From the NCBI GenBank assembly GCA_903924715.1, contig CAIYCP010000374.1, forward strand, positions 1 through 5,807: DNA of 5,807 bases, read 5' to 3'. Below the pieces are notes generated by a model. That model saw nothing but the letters and a program-made list of their open reading frames with translations, did no database searches and was not told the DNA's origin. Each line of letters opens with the position of its first letter. Positions within the stretch are counted from its first letter, which is position 1. Below, in pieces: positions 1 through 5,807 of the stretch. This stretch comes from an uncultured beta proteobacterium (GTDB lineage Bacteria > Pseudomonadota > Gammaproteobacteria > Burkholderiales > Burkholderiaceae_B). Position numbers and translations under genes: made by a program.

Positions 1-455
1 AGCATCGGAGCGTGGTGCTTGCGGACCGCTTGCGCGAAGTCGGAGAGTACTTGCGCTTTAAAAGCTCAATGTCACCACGGTTGAACGAATTTGCCATTTT
101 GATCACTGCGCGCCAATGGACCGCGCAATATGAATGGTTTGCACATCATCGCCTTGCACTCAAAGCCGGCTTAAATCCAGAAGTTGCTGCAGATCTTGCA
201 TCAGGCAAGCGTCCTGCGAACATGAAACCTGACGAAGAAGCAGTCTATAATTTTTGCCAAGAGATGCATACCAATCACGCTGTCAGCGATGCAACGTACA
301 AAGCCGCACTCGATCTTTTTGGCGAGCAAGGGATCGTTGATCTGATTGCAGTCAGTGGTTATTACGTCATGGTATCAATGATTCTGAACGTCAATCGCAC
401 ACCGTTGCCAGCCGGCAATCCACTGCCTTTACAACCCATCGCGCAAAGCAAATAA
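1..455 (+). CDS. Carboxymuconolactone decarboxylase family protein, 3' part
   Basis: This is the C-terminal part of a carboxymuconolactone decarboxylase (CMD/AhpD-fold) family protein. The frame is open to the left edge: codons before the GTG at 12 read His-Arg-Ser and continue the family pattern, so the GTGs at 12 and 15 are probably internal and the true start lies outside. Numbering from position 12, visible family features are the RLNEFAIL helix (23-30), the AQYEW.AHH segment (38-46), FCQEM (81-85), VSDATY (91-96) and the tail GYY..VSMILN (117-126) followed by PLP. The CxxC pair of peroxidase-active AhpD proteins is absent, so thiol peroxidase activity is unlikely. Family members include 4-carboxymuconolactone decarboxylase of the protocatechuate branch, but many close relatives are uncharacterised, so the substrate is open. 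It is cytoplasmic by expectation, with no signal or membrane segment visible. It converges on the binding-protein gene ending at 519. Confidence 0.85.
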   Translation, partial: HRSVVLADRLREVGEYLRFKSSMSPRLNEFAILITARQWTAQYEWFAHHRLALKAGLNPEVAADLASGKRPANMKPDEEAVYNFCQEMHTNHAVSDATYKAALDLFGEQGIVDLIAVSGYYVMVSMILNVNRTPLPAGNPLPLQPIAQSK

Positions 456-477
456 CACCCCCGCCTCCGGGCGCTGA

Positions 478-508
478 CTGAGGTCGTTTTTAATCTAGGC
501 GACCTCAG
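478..508. terminator. Inverted repeat between convergent genes, possible bidirectional terminator
   Basis: A perfect 9-bp inverted repeat, CTGAGGTCG (478-486) and CGACCTCAG (500-508), flanks a 13-base loop. It sits in the 63-base gap between the plus-strand stop (453-455) and the minus-strand stop (519-521), where a shared terminator is expected. Neither side has a strong T tract: the only T run (487-491) is inside the loop, and the plus-strand side continues CTTGGGATGTTT. A smaller hairpin, CGCC-tccg-GGCG (462-473), lies next to it. The stem is seen directly; termination is inferred from placement. Confidence 0.5.
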
Positions 509-518
509 CTTGGGATGT

Positions 519-1514
519 TTAGTCAGACTTGGCGCCCGAAGCACGCGCCACCACACCCCAACGATCGATTTCTTTCTGCAAGAAATCACTGAAGGCCTGT
601 GGCGACGCTTGCACAAAAGGCTCAACGCCGACTTTGCGCATGGCTTCGACCAGCTCCGGTGAATTGGCCGCTCTGGCTAAGGCCGAATAAAGTTTATCAA
701 TAATGGGCTTCGGTGTTTTAGCGGGTGTCATGACACCAAACCAGTTAAAGGCCAAAATTTCAGGGAAGCCCTGCTCAACTGACGTCAAGGTGTTTGGCAA
801 CAACACGGCCCGTTGCGTATTGGTGATCGCAATCGCGCGCAGTCGGCCATCTTGCACCAAAGGGTACAGCGGAGGCAGATCGACAATGATCCCATCAACG
901 TGCGCACCCAACAAATCGGCAATCGCAGGGCCTGCGCCTTTATACGGCACATGAACAATATCCCCACTACCCGCAGCGCCACGCAGCAACTCAATTGCCA
1001 AGTGCGGCAAACCACCGCTACCCGACGAAGAAATTGTGACTCGACGTGTCTTGGACAAGGCGATCAATTCTTGCAGTGTCTTAGCAGGAACCGAAGGATT
1101 TATCGCCAATAACTCTGGCGTTTGCGCAACCGTTGTCACGCCGACGAGATCCTTAAGGGTATCAAATGGAATCTTTGGAAAGGTATGCGGACTAATGACC
1201 AACGGGCTTGCACTGGCAAACGTAATCACATAGCCATCTGGCGCAGCCTTCGCAACAAAATCGGTACCTATCAAACCATTACTGCCAGACTTATTCACCA
1301 CGACGACCGACACGCCCAAGATCTCACTTAGTTTGGGCGCAAACAAACGCGCCACAATATCATTTGATCCACCAGGCGGAAATCCTACGATCAAGGAAAT
1401 GGATTTGTTTGGATAGTCTTGAGCGAAGGCCGAGGAGCCCAGCACAGCAAAGACGCCCACTCCGATCAGACCACCTAACAGAACATGCTTTAGTTTTTTG
1501 AATAATCTGTTCAT
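519..1514 (-). CDS. TctC/Bug-family tripartite tricarboxylate transporter substrate-binding protein
   Basis: A complete periplasmic solute-binding protein of 331 residues, the usual length for the Bug (Bordetella uptake gene)/TctC family. These proteins bind carboxylates and related small molecules and deliver them to TctAB-type permeases, or act as sensors. Residues 1-31 form a Sec signal peptide: basic start, hydrophobic stretch, then SAFA before QD. Family landmarks follow: VGFPPGGSNDIVAR (43-56), N..GSNG.IG near 74-83, APDGY (91-95), the central DIVHVPYKGAGPAIADLLG (185-203), a GRLRAIAI strand (223-230), and the C-terminal WFGVMTPAKTP (258-268). The ATG at 1514 is supported by an AGGAG six bases upstream. 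The gene is last in the minus-strand series, 51 bases after the lactonase stop, and ends against the inverted repeat at 478-508. A second, diverged family member opens the series. No TctA or TctB is in the window and the ligand is unknown. Confidence 0.95.
   Translation of the reverse strand: MNRLFKKLKHVLLGGLIGVGVFAVLGSSAFAQDYPNKSISLIVGFPPGGSNDIVARLFAPKLSEILGVSVVVVNKSGSNGLIGTDFVAKAAPDGYVITFASASPLVISPHTFPKIPFDTLKDLVGVTTVAQTPELLAINPSVPAKTLQELIALSKTRRVTISSSGSGGLPHLAIELLRGAAGSGDIVHVPYKGAGPAIADLLGAHVDGIIVDLPPLYPLVQDGRLRAIAITNTQRAVLLPNTLTSVEQGFPEILAFNWFGVMTPAKTPKPIIDKLYSALARAANSPELVEAMRKVGVEPFVQASPQAFSDFLQKEIDRWGVVARASGAKSD
1422..1514 (-). other. Sec signal peptide of the TctC-family protein
   Basis: Codons 1-31 of the binding protein encode a basic N-region (MNRLFKKLKH), a hydrophobic core rich in Leu, Gly and Val, and a c-region ending Ser-Ala-Phe-Ala before Gln-Asp. 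The Ala-X-Ala pattern predicts signal peptidase I cleavage after residue 31. There is no lipobox cysteine, so a soluble periplasmic protein is expected. Confidence 0.85.
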
Positions 1515-1520
1515 CTCACA

Positions 1521-1525
1521 CTCCT
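1521..1525 (-). promoter_or_regulatory. Ribosome binding site of the TctC-family gene
   Basis: AGGAG on the minus strand, separated by six bases from the ATG at 1514. It is the clearest Shine-Dalgarno sequence in the window and fixes the start. The other minus-strand genes have weaker or oddly spaced sites, so this last gene may be translated more strongly than its neighbours (inference). Confidence 0.8.
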
Positions 1526-1565
1526 AAAAACGATTAAGCAACCAATCAGTCAAACAATCCAACCG

Positions 1566-2378
1566 TTATTCGGCCACGGGGTCTAGGTCAAGTCTCATCG
1601 CGATCCCTTTCAAAGCAATTGAAACAGGTGGATAACGATGCACGACCAAAGGATCATGCCCAGGAATCACGTGACGCGGCGACTGGGCCAAGGCAAGTAA
1701 GCGATCATACCCCTCGATCGCCTGACCCAGGTGATACACCAAATGAAAGCAACGCTTCTGCTCAAAATGCTCATAGTAATGACTTGTATCTGAGGCCAGC
1801 ACGACCCAGCCACGCGCGGTATGCACGCGTACCACCTGCATCCCCGCGGTGTGACCACCAATTTTATGCACACTAATGCCAGGTGCAATGGTTGCATCGC
1901 CCTGATGAAAGATCACTCGGTCTTTATACACAAGCCGAATCATCCCCGCGACGTGATCCACTTCAAACGCACGACTGAAACGATCGCAGCACATGTAGCG
2001 GCCTGTCGCAAACGCCATCTCATCTTCTTGCAGATGAAACTTTGCTTTCGGAAATTCATCGAAGGTACCCACGTGATCATTGTGCAAATGTGTGATGACG
2101 ATTTCGGGTACCTCTTTTGTATCAATCCCCAACAGCTTTAACGCATCGGCCGGACGACGCAATAACGTGCGGTGCCGTTTGTCGGCCATGTCTTGATTAA
2201 AGCCTGTGTCCACTAAAACCAGACGCTGCCCATCCCTGATCACCCAAAGGTAATAATCCATTGGCATTGGTACGTCGTGGGGATCGCCCCCCACAAAATG
2301 ATCGGGACGTCGACCATCGCGGGTTGCATACTTTAAGGCAATCACCTCATAGCATGGCAGGTCAGCTGTGGGATTCAT
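1566..2378 (-). CDS. N-acyl homoserine lactonase family metallo-beta-lactamase-fold hydrolase
   Basis: A 270-residue di-metal hydrolase of the metallo-beta-lactamase superfamily, closest by motif to the AttM/AiiA-type lactonases that open lactone rings. From the ATG at 2378, all expected metal ligands are visible: the HLHNDH motif (97-102, giving H97, H99, D101, H102), H176 in GGHTAGMQ, D197 in ASDTSH, and H241 in PGHDP. VDTG (56-59) is the usual preceding strand. There is no signal peptide, so a cytoplasmic role is likely. The frame is also open to GTG (2384) and TTG (2390). I prefer the ATG, which has a weak GCGAG a few bases upstream and lies 14 bases after the upstream stop, suggesting translational coupling. 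His200 occupies the place of the catalytic tyrosine of AiiA. The family name should therefore not be read as proven quorum quenching: in this context a lactone intermediate of carboxylate catabolism is equally possible. Confidence 0.9.
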   Translation of the reverse strand: MNPTADLPCYEVIALKYATRDGRRPDHFVGGDPHDVPMPMDYYLWVIRDGQRLVLVDTGFNQDMADKRHRTLLRRPADALKLLGIDTKEVPEIVITHLHNDHVGTFDEFPKAKFHLQEDEMAFATGRYMCCDRFSRAFEVDHVAGMIRLVYKDRVIFHQGDATIAPGISVHKIGGHTAGMQVVRVHTARGWVVLASDTSHYYEHFEQKRCFHLVYHLGQAIEGYDRLLALAQSPRHVIPGHDPLVVHRYPPVSIALKGIAMRLDLDPVAE

Positions 2379-2392
2379 ATTCACTCGCAAAC

Positions 2393-3763
2393 TTAACCAG
2401 CTGCTTTTGACGTCAATTTCATCAAATCACCCACATTCGCGCAATTCTCGATTGAAGCAACGGCGGCGGCAATTTCAGCCGCGCGCTTAGCACCCAACAC
2501 GGGGATCACCAGGCTATCGAATTTTCCACGCAATTCATCATCGCTCATTGAGTTTTGAATGGATCCCTTAGGGTAGTCAATCTGAGATACAAATTTAGAC
2601 CCATCATCCATCACCATCGTCATCAAACACGACACACCGCGCGGCAACGAATCGTCAACGGTAATATTGACCAAATCAGTCAAACGAATCAACTCAGCTT
2701 CGCCAAGACGGGCATCGTTGTACTGCGCGAATAGCGCTTGACCGTCGAGCAAGGCGACCGCAACCGAATACGGCAGACTCACTTGAGCTTCGTGATACGT
2801 TTGTGGACGCTTATTTTGATGATAAAGCGCCCAGTCAGAATGACGCGCCATCTCAATGGCACGAATGCGCTTCAAGTCGGGCGCATGTTTACGGCGAATC
2901 TCAAGCGCGCAGTCAATCGCGTTATGGATCGGGCGAGCGCATGAATAGGGCTTAAATTCGATATCCAGCTGGTAAGGCTGTGAAAAATCTTTCACGAGCT
3001 GCGAAGGATCGCTTTTATCTGTGAAGGCCGCTAAAAAGCCACGTTCACCTTCAAAAATTGTCGCAGCACCCGTAAACCCTAAACCTGCCATGGTGGCCGC
3101 GGTCACACCATTACGCGCAGCGGGGCCTGGGTTAAACCGCTTTTGCATCGAAGGGCCGTACATTTCCATTAAACCTGAAGCCGAGGCGCCCGCCATGCCC
3201 AACGCAGACACGATTTGTTCTTCAGATAGCCCTTGTAATTTAGCCGCTGCAATTGTGGCCCCAAATACACCTGTTGTTGGCGTCGTGTGAAAGCCGCGAT
3301 TCCGCAAAGAAGAATTTGCCGCCTTACTCAGACGCTCCATCATTTCGCACCCTGCGGCCAACGCAACCAATAACGCTTTACCACTTGCACCTACCTGCTC
3401 TGCCGTTGACAAGGCCGAAGAATAAACAGGAGGGCTGAAGTGAAACAACGCAAGCACGTCGATATCATCAAGTTCAATGCTGTGCGAAGAAATTGCATTG
3501 GCAAAGGCCGCCTGCATGGCCGGTACTCGACCCTCGCCACCAATCAATGTGGACTCAGCGTGGCCCCCTGTAATGGCTGCAAACTTGCGTGCAACCTGGC
3601 CGCTTTCACTTTGGCTGCCTGAAATTGCAACACCAAGATAATCCAACAACAAGCGCTTAACTGATTTTTTTGTCGCTTCGGTTAAGTGTGCATAATCAAA
3701 TTTTGAAAAATGCGCAGCAAGCTGATCCGCCAAGGTGTTTGAAGAAGTTGTAGTGTGTTTCAT
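2393..3763 (-). CDS. MmgE/PrpD family protein A
   Basis: A complete 456-residue MmgE/PrpD-superfamily protein. Known members include 2-methylcitrate dehydratase (PrpD), cis-aconitate decarboxylase and iminodisuccinate epimerase, all cytoplasmic enzymes acting on small di- or tricarboxylates. Visible family segments are the N-terminal helical part with LLLDYLGVAISG (38-49), HSIELDDID (94-102), RGFHTTPTTGVFGA (156-169), QKRFNPGPAARNG (207-219), FKPYSCARPIHNAID (270-284) and SLPYSVAVALLDG (329-341), followed by the C-terminal small domain. Candidate active-site residues by family position are D99/D100, H159, K208, K271 and H280. It differs from the canonical pattern: Asp102 replaces the His that usually ends the DDxH motif, and FHFSPPV (107-113) replaces HPG-like sequence. 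The ATG at 3763 has an AGGA about 12 bases upstream, a long spacing. It lies 55 bases downstream of a second family member, only about 25-30 percent identical by eye. Exact reaction unknown. Confidence 0.93.
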   Translation of the reverse strand: MKHTTTSSNTLADQLAAHFSKFDYAHLTEATKKSVKRLLLDYLGVAISGSQSESGQVARKFAAITGGHAESTLIGGEGRVPAMQAAFANAISSHSIELDDIDVLALFHFSPPVYSSALSTAEQVGASGKALLVALAAGCEMMERLSKAANSSLRNRGFHTTPTTGVFGATIAAAKLQGLSEEQIVSALGMAGASASGLMEMYGPSMQKRFNPGPAARNGVTAATMAGLGFTGAATIFEGERGFLAAFTDKSDPSQLVKDFSQPYQLDIEFKPYSCARPIHNAIDCALEIRRKHAPDLKRIRAIEMARHSDWALYHQNKRPQTYHEAQVSLPYSVAVALLDGQALFAQYNDARLGEAELIRLTDLVNITVDDSLPRGVSCLMTMVMDDGSKFVSQIDYPKGSIQNSMSDDELRGKFDSLVIPVLGAKRAAEIAAAVASIENCANVGDLMKLTSKAAG

Positions 3764-3818
3764 GATATTAAAAAATCCTACTGAAAGATTAAAAACAAGT
3801 TGAAGTCAAAAATTTTAT

Positions 3819-5222
3819 TTAACTGTTACGCGCGGCCGCTAACAGTGTAAAAAGTTCAGAGGTATCAGTTAGTTCGTCTAACTGAGCGATTAACGCAATC
3901 ACACGATCAATGTTCTTTGCGGTCAAGCATGACTCAACCACGTTACGAAACTTATAGACCACATCATCGTGGGCCAATGGATTTTCTGGGCTACCGCGCC
4001 GATTCAGAATCTCGTGATGAAAGCTACGTCCATCGCGTGTGGTCACGGTCACGCGAGCTGCGTGCCGATAGGCCGCACCCATCGCTTCAATTTCAGGATC
4101 GATTCGAGCGTGAATGCGTGTAATGAAATCTAAGATCTTAGGATCAGCCAGACGACTTTCGGCATATTGAGCGACAAACGCCATGCCATCGAACCCAATC
4201 ACGGCGATACCGTAAAACAAATTCATCTGTGCCGCAGTGACCCCCTGCGCTTTGTACTCCCAGGCGCAGTGGGTATAGGTCATTGGACTCATCCCAATTT
4301 CAACTTTGACCAAATCATCTGGCGTCAAGTGATGGGTATTGAGTAAGTATGCAAACGCATCAAGTGCAGAATGAATACTGGTGACGCACGCGTGGGGCTT
4401 ATAGCCGACCTTCGCGGTCTCCCAAACAGTGCCCAAATCTTCGGTTAAGCGACTGGCGTTCGGCTTGTCAGAATACGAACTTAAATAACCGCCGTAACCT
4501 GCCTCAAGCACATCGCTAATCCCTGTGAAATCGCGTTGTGCCAAATAAGCCGAATACACACCACTCTGCGCGGCGCGGCCTGAATGAAACCGCTTAACCA
4601 TTGCGCCTTCTTGTGCGGCCATTAAGCCACCTGCTTGGGAACCCACGATACCCAGCGCATGTTGCATACGAGGCGCATTCAGCTTAAGCATCTTGGCTGC
4701 AGACGCTGCGGCAACAAAGGCCCCCGAGGTCCCCTGAGGATGAAAGCCTCTAAAAAACAAACCCATGGTTGCTGCATTTCCGACGCGAGTCCCAATTTCA
4801 TAACCCGTTGTCATCGCAGTTAACAGCGTTTTACCGCTCGCACCACCTGCCTGCTCGGCCAAGGCCACCACCACAGGCGTTGCAATGGACCCCGCATGAA
4901 CAATCGACTCTTTATGAATGTCATCTAATTCGAAGGCGTGACCCGCGGTCGAATTGATCAACACAGCACCCGCGACCGACGTTTTTTTGCCTGCACCAAA
5001 AATCGAAGCGACCGGACGAGCGCCCTCTTCTTCGATCATCGCTTGCACGCGCTGTGTCCAAGGTAGCGTCGCACCAAACAAACAGCAACCAACACTATCC
5101 AGAAAACTGGTCTTCATGCGGTCAATGACTTCAGCAGGGATCATTGCATAATCGACACCAGCCGCAAACTCAGCGAGTTGTTGTGTGGCACCAGGTAATA
5201 AAGATTGAGGGTGGCTATCCAT
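3819..5222 (-). CDS. MmgE/PrpD family protein B
   Basis: A complete 467-residue MmgE/PrpD-superfamily protein, nearer the family consensus than its neighbour A. Family segments: MKTSFLDSVGCCLFG (36-50), HAFELDDIHKESIVHAGS (95-112), RGFHPQGTSGAF (158-169), MVKRFHSGRAAQSG (208-221), YKPHACVTSIHSALDA (274-289) and the NLFYGIAV segment (334-341) where relatives usually have a Ser-Pro-Tyr-type motif. Candidate catalytic residues by family position are D100/D101, H103, H161, K210, K275 and H284. These support a dehydratase, decarboxylase or epimerase acting on a carboxylate; the exact reaction cannot be told. It should not be called prpD, because no prpB or prpC (methylisocitrate lyase, methylcitrate synthase) lies nearby. 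The ATG at 5222 has only a weak AAGA upstream; no other start fits the N-terminus better. It follows a TctC-type gene by 47 bases and precedes protein A by 55 AT-rich bases. Confidence 0.93.
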   Translation of the reverse strand: MDSHPQSLLPGATQQLAEFAAGVDYAMIPAEVIDRMKTSFLDSVGCCLFGATLPWTQRVQAMIEEEGARPVASIFGAGKKTSVAGAVLINSTAGHAFELDDIHKESIVHAGSIATPVVVALAEQAGGASGKTLLTAMTTGYEIGTRVGNAATMGLFFRGFHPQGTSGAFVAAASAAKMLKLNAPRMQHALGIVGSQAGGLMAAQEGAMVKRFHSGRAAQSGVYSAYLAQRDFTGISDVLEAGYGGYLSSYSDKPNASRLTEDLGTVWETAKVGYKPHACVTSIHSALDAFAYLLNTHHLTPDDLVKVEIGMSPMTYTHCAWEYKAQGVTAAQMNLFYGIAVIGFDGMAFVAQYAESRLADPKILDFITRIHARIDPEIEAMGAAYRHAARVTVTTRDGRSFHHEILNRRGSPENPLAHDDVVYKFRNVVESCLTAKNIDRVIALIAQLDELTDTSELFTLLAAARNS

Positions 5223-5244
5223 AGTCTTGTTTGAATCACTATTT

Positions 5245-5268
5245 AAAAAAGTTAACGTGCACGAACTT
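5245..5268 (-). terminator. Weak terminator-like hairpin after the partial TctC gene
   Basis: On the minus strand, just after the TAG stop (5270-5272), AAGTT and AACTT arms enclose CGTGCACGTT and run directly into six T residues (5245-5250). The five-pair, mostly A-T stem is weak, with a possible inner CG/CG pairing. It could attenuate transcription between the binding-protein gene and MmgE/PrpD B, or be chance in an AT-rich gap. Confidence 0.25.
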
Positions 5269-5269
5269 G

Positions 5270-5807
5270 CTAATCTGCTTTAAGCCCCGCTTGCTTGACA
5301 ATGGCGCTCCATTTTTTGACCTCGCCAGCAACCAACGCACCCCACGCTTCGGGTGTGTTTATTCCAACAACCGGATCAAACCCAACCTCAATGATTTGTT
5401 TGATAAATATGGGGTCTTTTAAAATCGCAACAATCTCTCGATTTAGGCGTTCAATGATCACGCGAGGGGTTGCGGCCGGCGCATACACGCCACTCCACTG
5501 TAAGGTTTGAAAGCCAGGTACACCCGACTCACTGATGGTCGCAAACTCTGGAAGGCTGGTCGAACGGCGATCGTCTCCGATCCCCAGCACACGCAAAGAG
5601 CCCGCACGCACATGCGGCAACGGTGCGGCTGCACCACTCATCGACAGTTCAACCTGACCACCCAGCAAATCGTTGAGCATGGGTCCTGACCCACGATAGG
5701 GCACATGCACGATATCCGTTTTTGTGAGTATTTTGAACAGCTCCATGGGTAAGGCATTGGCATTTGAACTGGCGCCATAGCTGAGCTTGCCAGGATTTTC
5801 ACGAGAA
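5270..5807 (-). CDS. TctC/Bug-family substrate-binding protein, N-terminus outside window
   Basis: The C-terminal part, about 179 residues, of a second TctC/Bug periplasmic binding protein. The frame is open through the right edge: codons upstream of the ATG at 5746 read ENPGKLSYGASSNANALP, matching the segment that precedes the central motif in this family, so that ATG is internal and the signal peptide lies outside. The landmark DIVHVPYRGSGPMLNDLLGGQVE begins eleven residues after that Met. It is followed by VRAGSLRVLGI, the WSGVYAPAATP segment and the terminal WSAIVKQAGLKAD. It shares the DIVHVPY-(K/R)-G core and overall plan with the complete TctC-family gene at 519-1514, but differs at most other positions, so ligands may differ. 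It is the first gene of the minus-strand series visible here, 47 bases upstream of MmgE/PrpD B. Its own promoter is not in the window. Confidence 0.93.
   Translation of the reverse strand, partial: SRENPGKLSYGASSNANALPMELFKILTKTDIVHVPYRGSGPMLNDLLGGQVELSMSGAAAPLPHVRAGSLRVLGIGDDRRSTSLPEFATISESGVPGFQTLQWSGVYAPAATPRVIIERLNREIVAILKDPIFIKQIIEVGFDPVVGINTPEAWGALVAGEVKKWSAIVKQAGLKAD

Noticed and set aside
362..625. Minus-strand open frame spanning the convergent gap, 87 residues
   Set aside because: It overlaps two well-supported genes in other frames, is rich in Arg and Ser without any family pattern, and has no ribosome binding site.
1515..1565. Possible promoter ahead of the complete TctC-family gene (TTGGAT and CTTAAT about 18 bases apart on the minus strand)
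   Set aside because: Both elements are poor matches, and the short gap after a co-directional gene fits read-through equally well.
1821..2141. Plus-strand open frame of 106 residues opposite the lactonase
   Set aside because: It is an antisense shadow of a gene with complete catalytic motifs; it is rich in His and Cys as expected from reversed codons and resembles no family.
3764..3818. AT-rich gap with TTGACT on the minus strand (3804-3809), resembling a -35 box before MmgE/PrpD A
   Set aside because: No acceptable -10 element occurs 16-18 bases downstream; the nearest TTTAAT is too close. Poly-A/T runs make chance matches likely.
3819..5222. Naming protein B as prpD, 2-methylcitrate dehydratase
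   Set aside because: Family membership is clear, but no prpB or prpC is nearby and the superfamily covers several reactions, so the symbol would be unsupported.
5270..5746. Treating the right-edge gene as a complete short protein starting at the ATG at 5746
   Set aside because: The frame stays open to the edge and the upstream codons match the TctC family, so the gene is cut by the window, not naturally truncated.

Overview
The window is ordinary chromosomal DNA with about half G+C and dense coding. It most resembles Burkholderiales, probably Alcaligenaceae. The reasons are two TctC/Bug-type periplasmic solute-binding proteins interleaved with MmgE/PrpD enzymes and a lactonase, a gene mix that is very common in Bordetella-like genomes. 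The taxon is an inference from gene content; no rRNA or other phylogenetic marker is present.

Layout: the left end carries the 3' part of a plus-strand carboxymuconolactone decarboxylase-like gene (to 455), which is open at the window edge. A short intergenic gap holding a 9-bp inverted repeat (478-508) separates it from a convergent minus-strand block that fills the rest of the window. In transcription order (right to left) this block is: a TctC-family binding protein lacking its N-terminus at the right edge (5807-5270); MmgE/PrpD protein B (5222-3819); MmgE/PrpD protein A (3763-2393); a metallo-beta-lactamase-fold lactonase of the N-acyl homoserine lactonase family (2378-1566); and a complete TctC-family binding protein with a signal peptide (1514-519). 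Gaps between these five genes are 47, 55, 14 and 51 bases, so one operon is plausible.

How the genes may work together: the binding proteins would capture an organic acid in the periplasm. The two MmgE/PrpD enzymes (a fold used for dehydration, decarboxylation or epimerisation of di- and tricarboxylates) and the lactonase would process it in the cytoplasm. The convergent decarboxylase-like gene may belong to the same catabolic neighbourhood. The substrate cannot be read from the sequence, and no TctA/TctB membrane components lie in the window.

No tRNA, rRNA, CRISPR array, insertion sequence, integrase or phage gene was seen, and no clearly novel system. The points most worth a second look are the diverged active-site motifs between the two tandem MmgE/PrpD proteins and a histidine at the usual catalytic tyrosine position of the lactonase.
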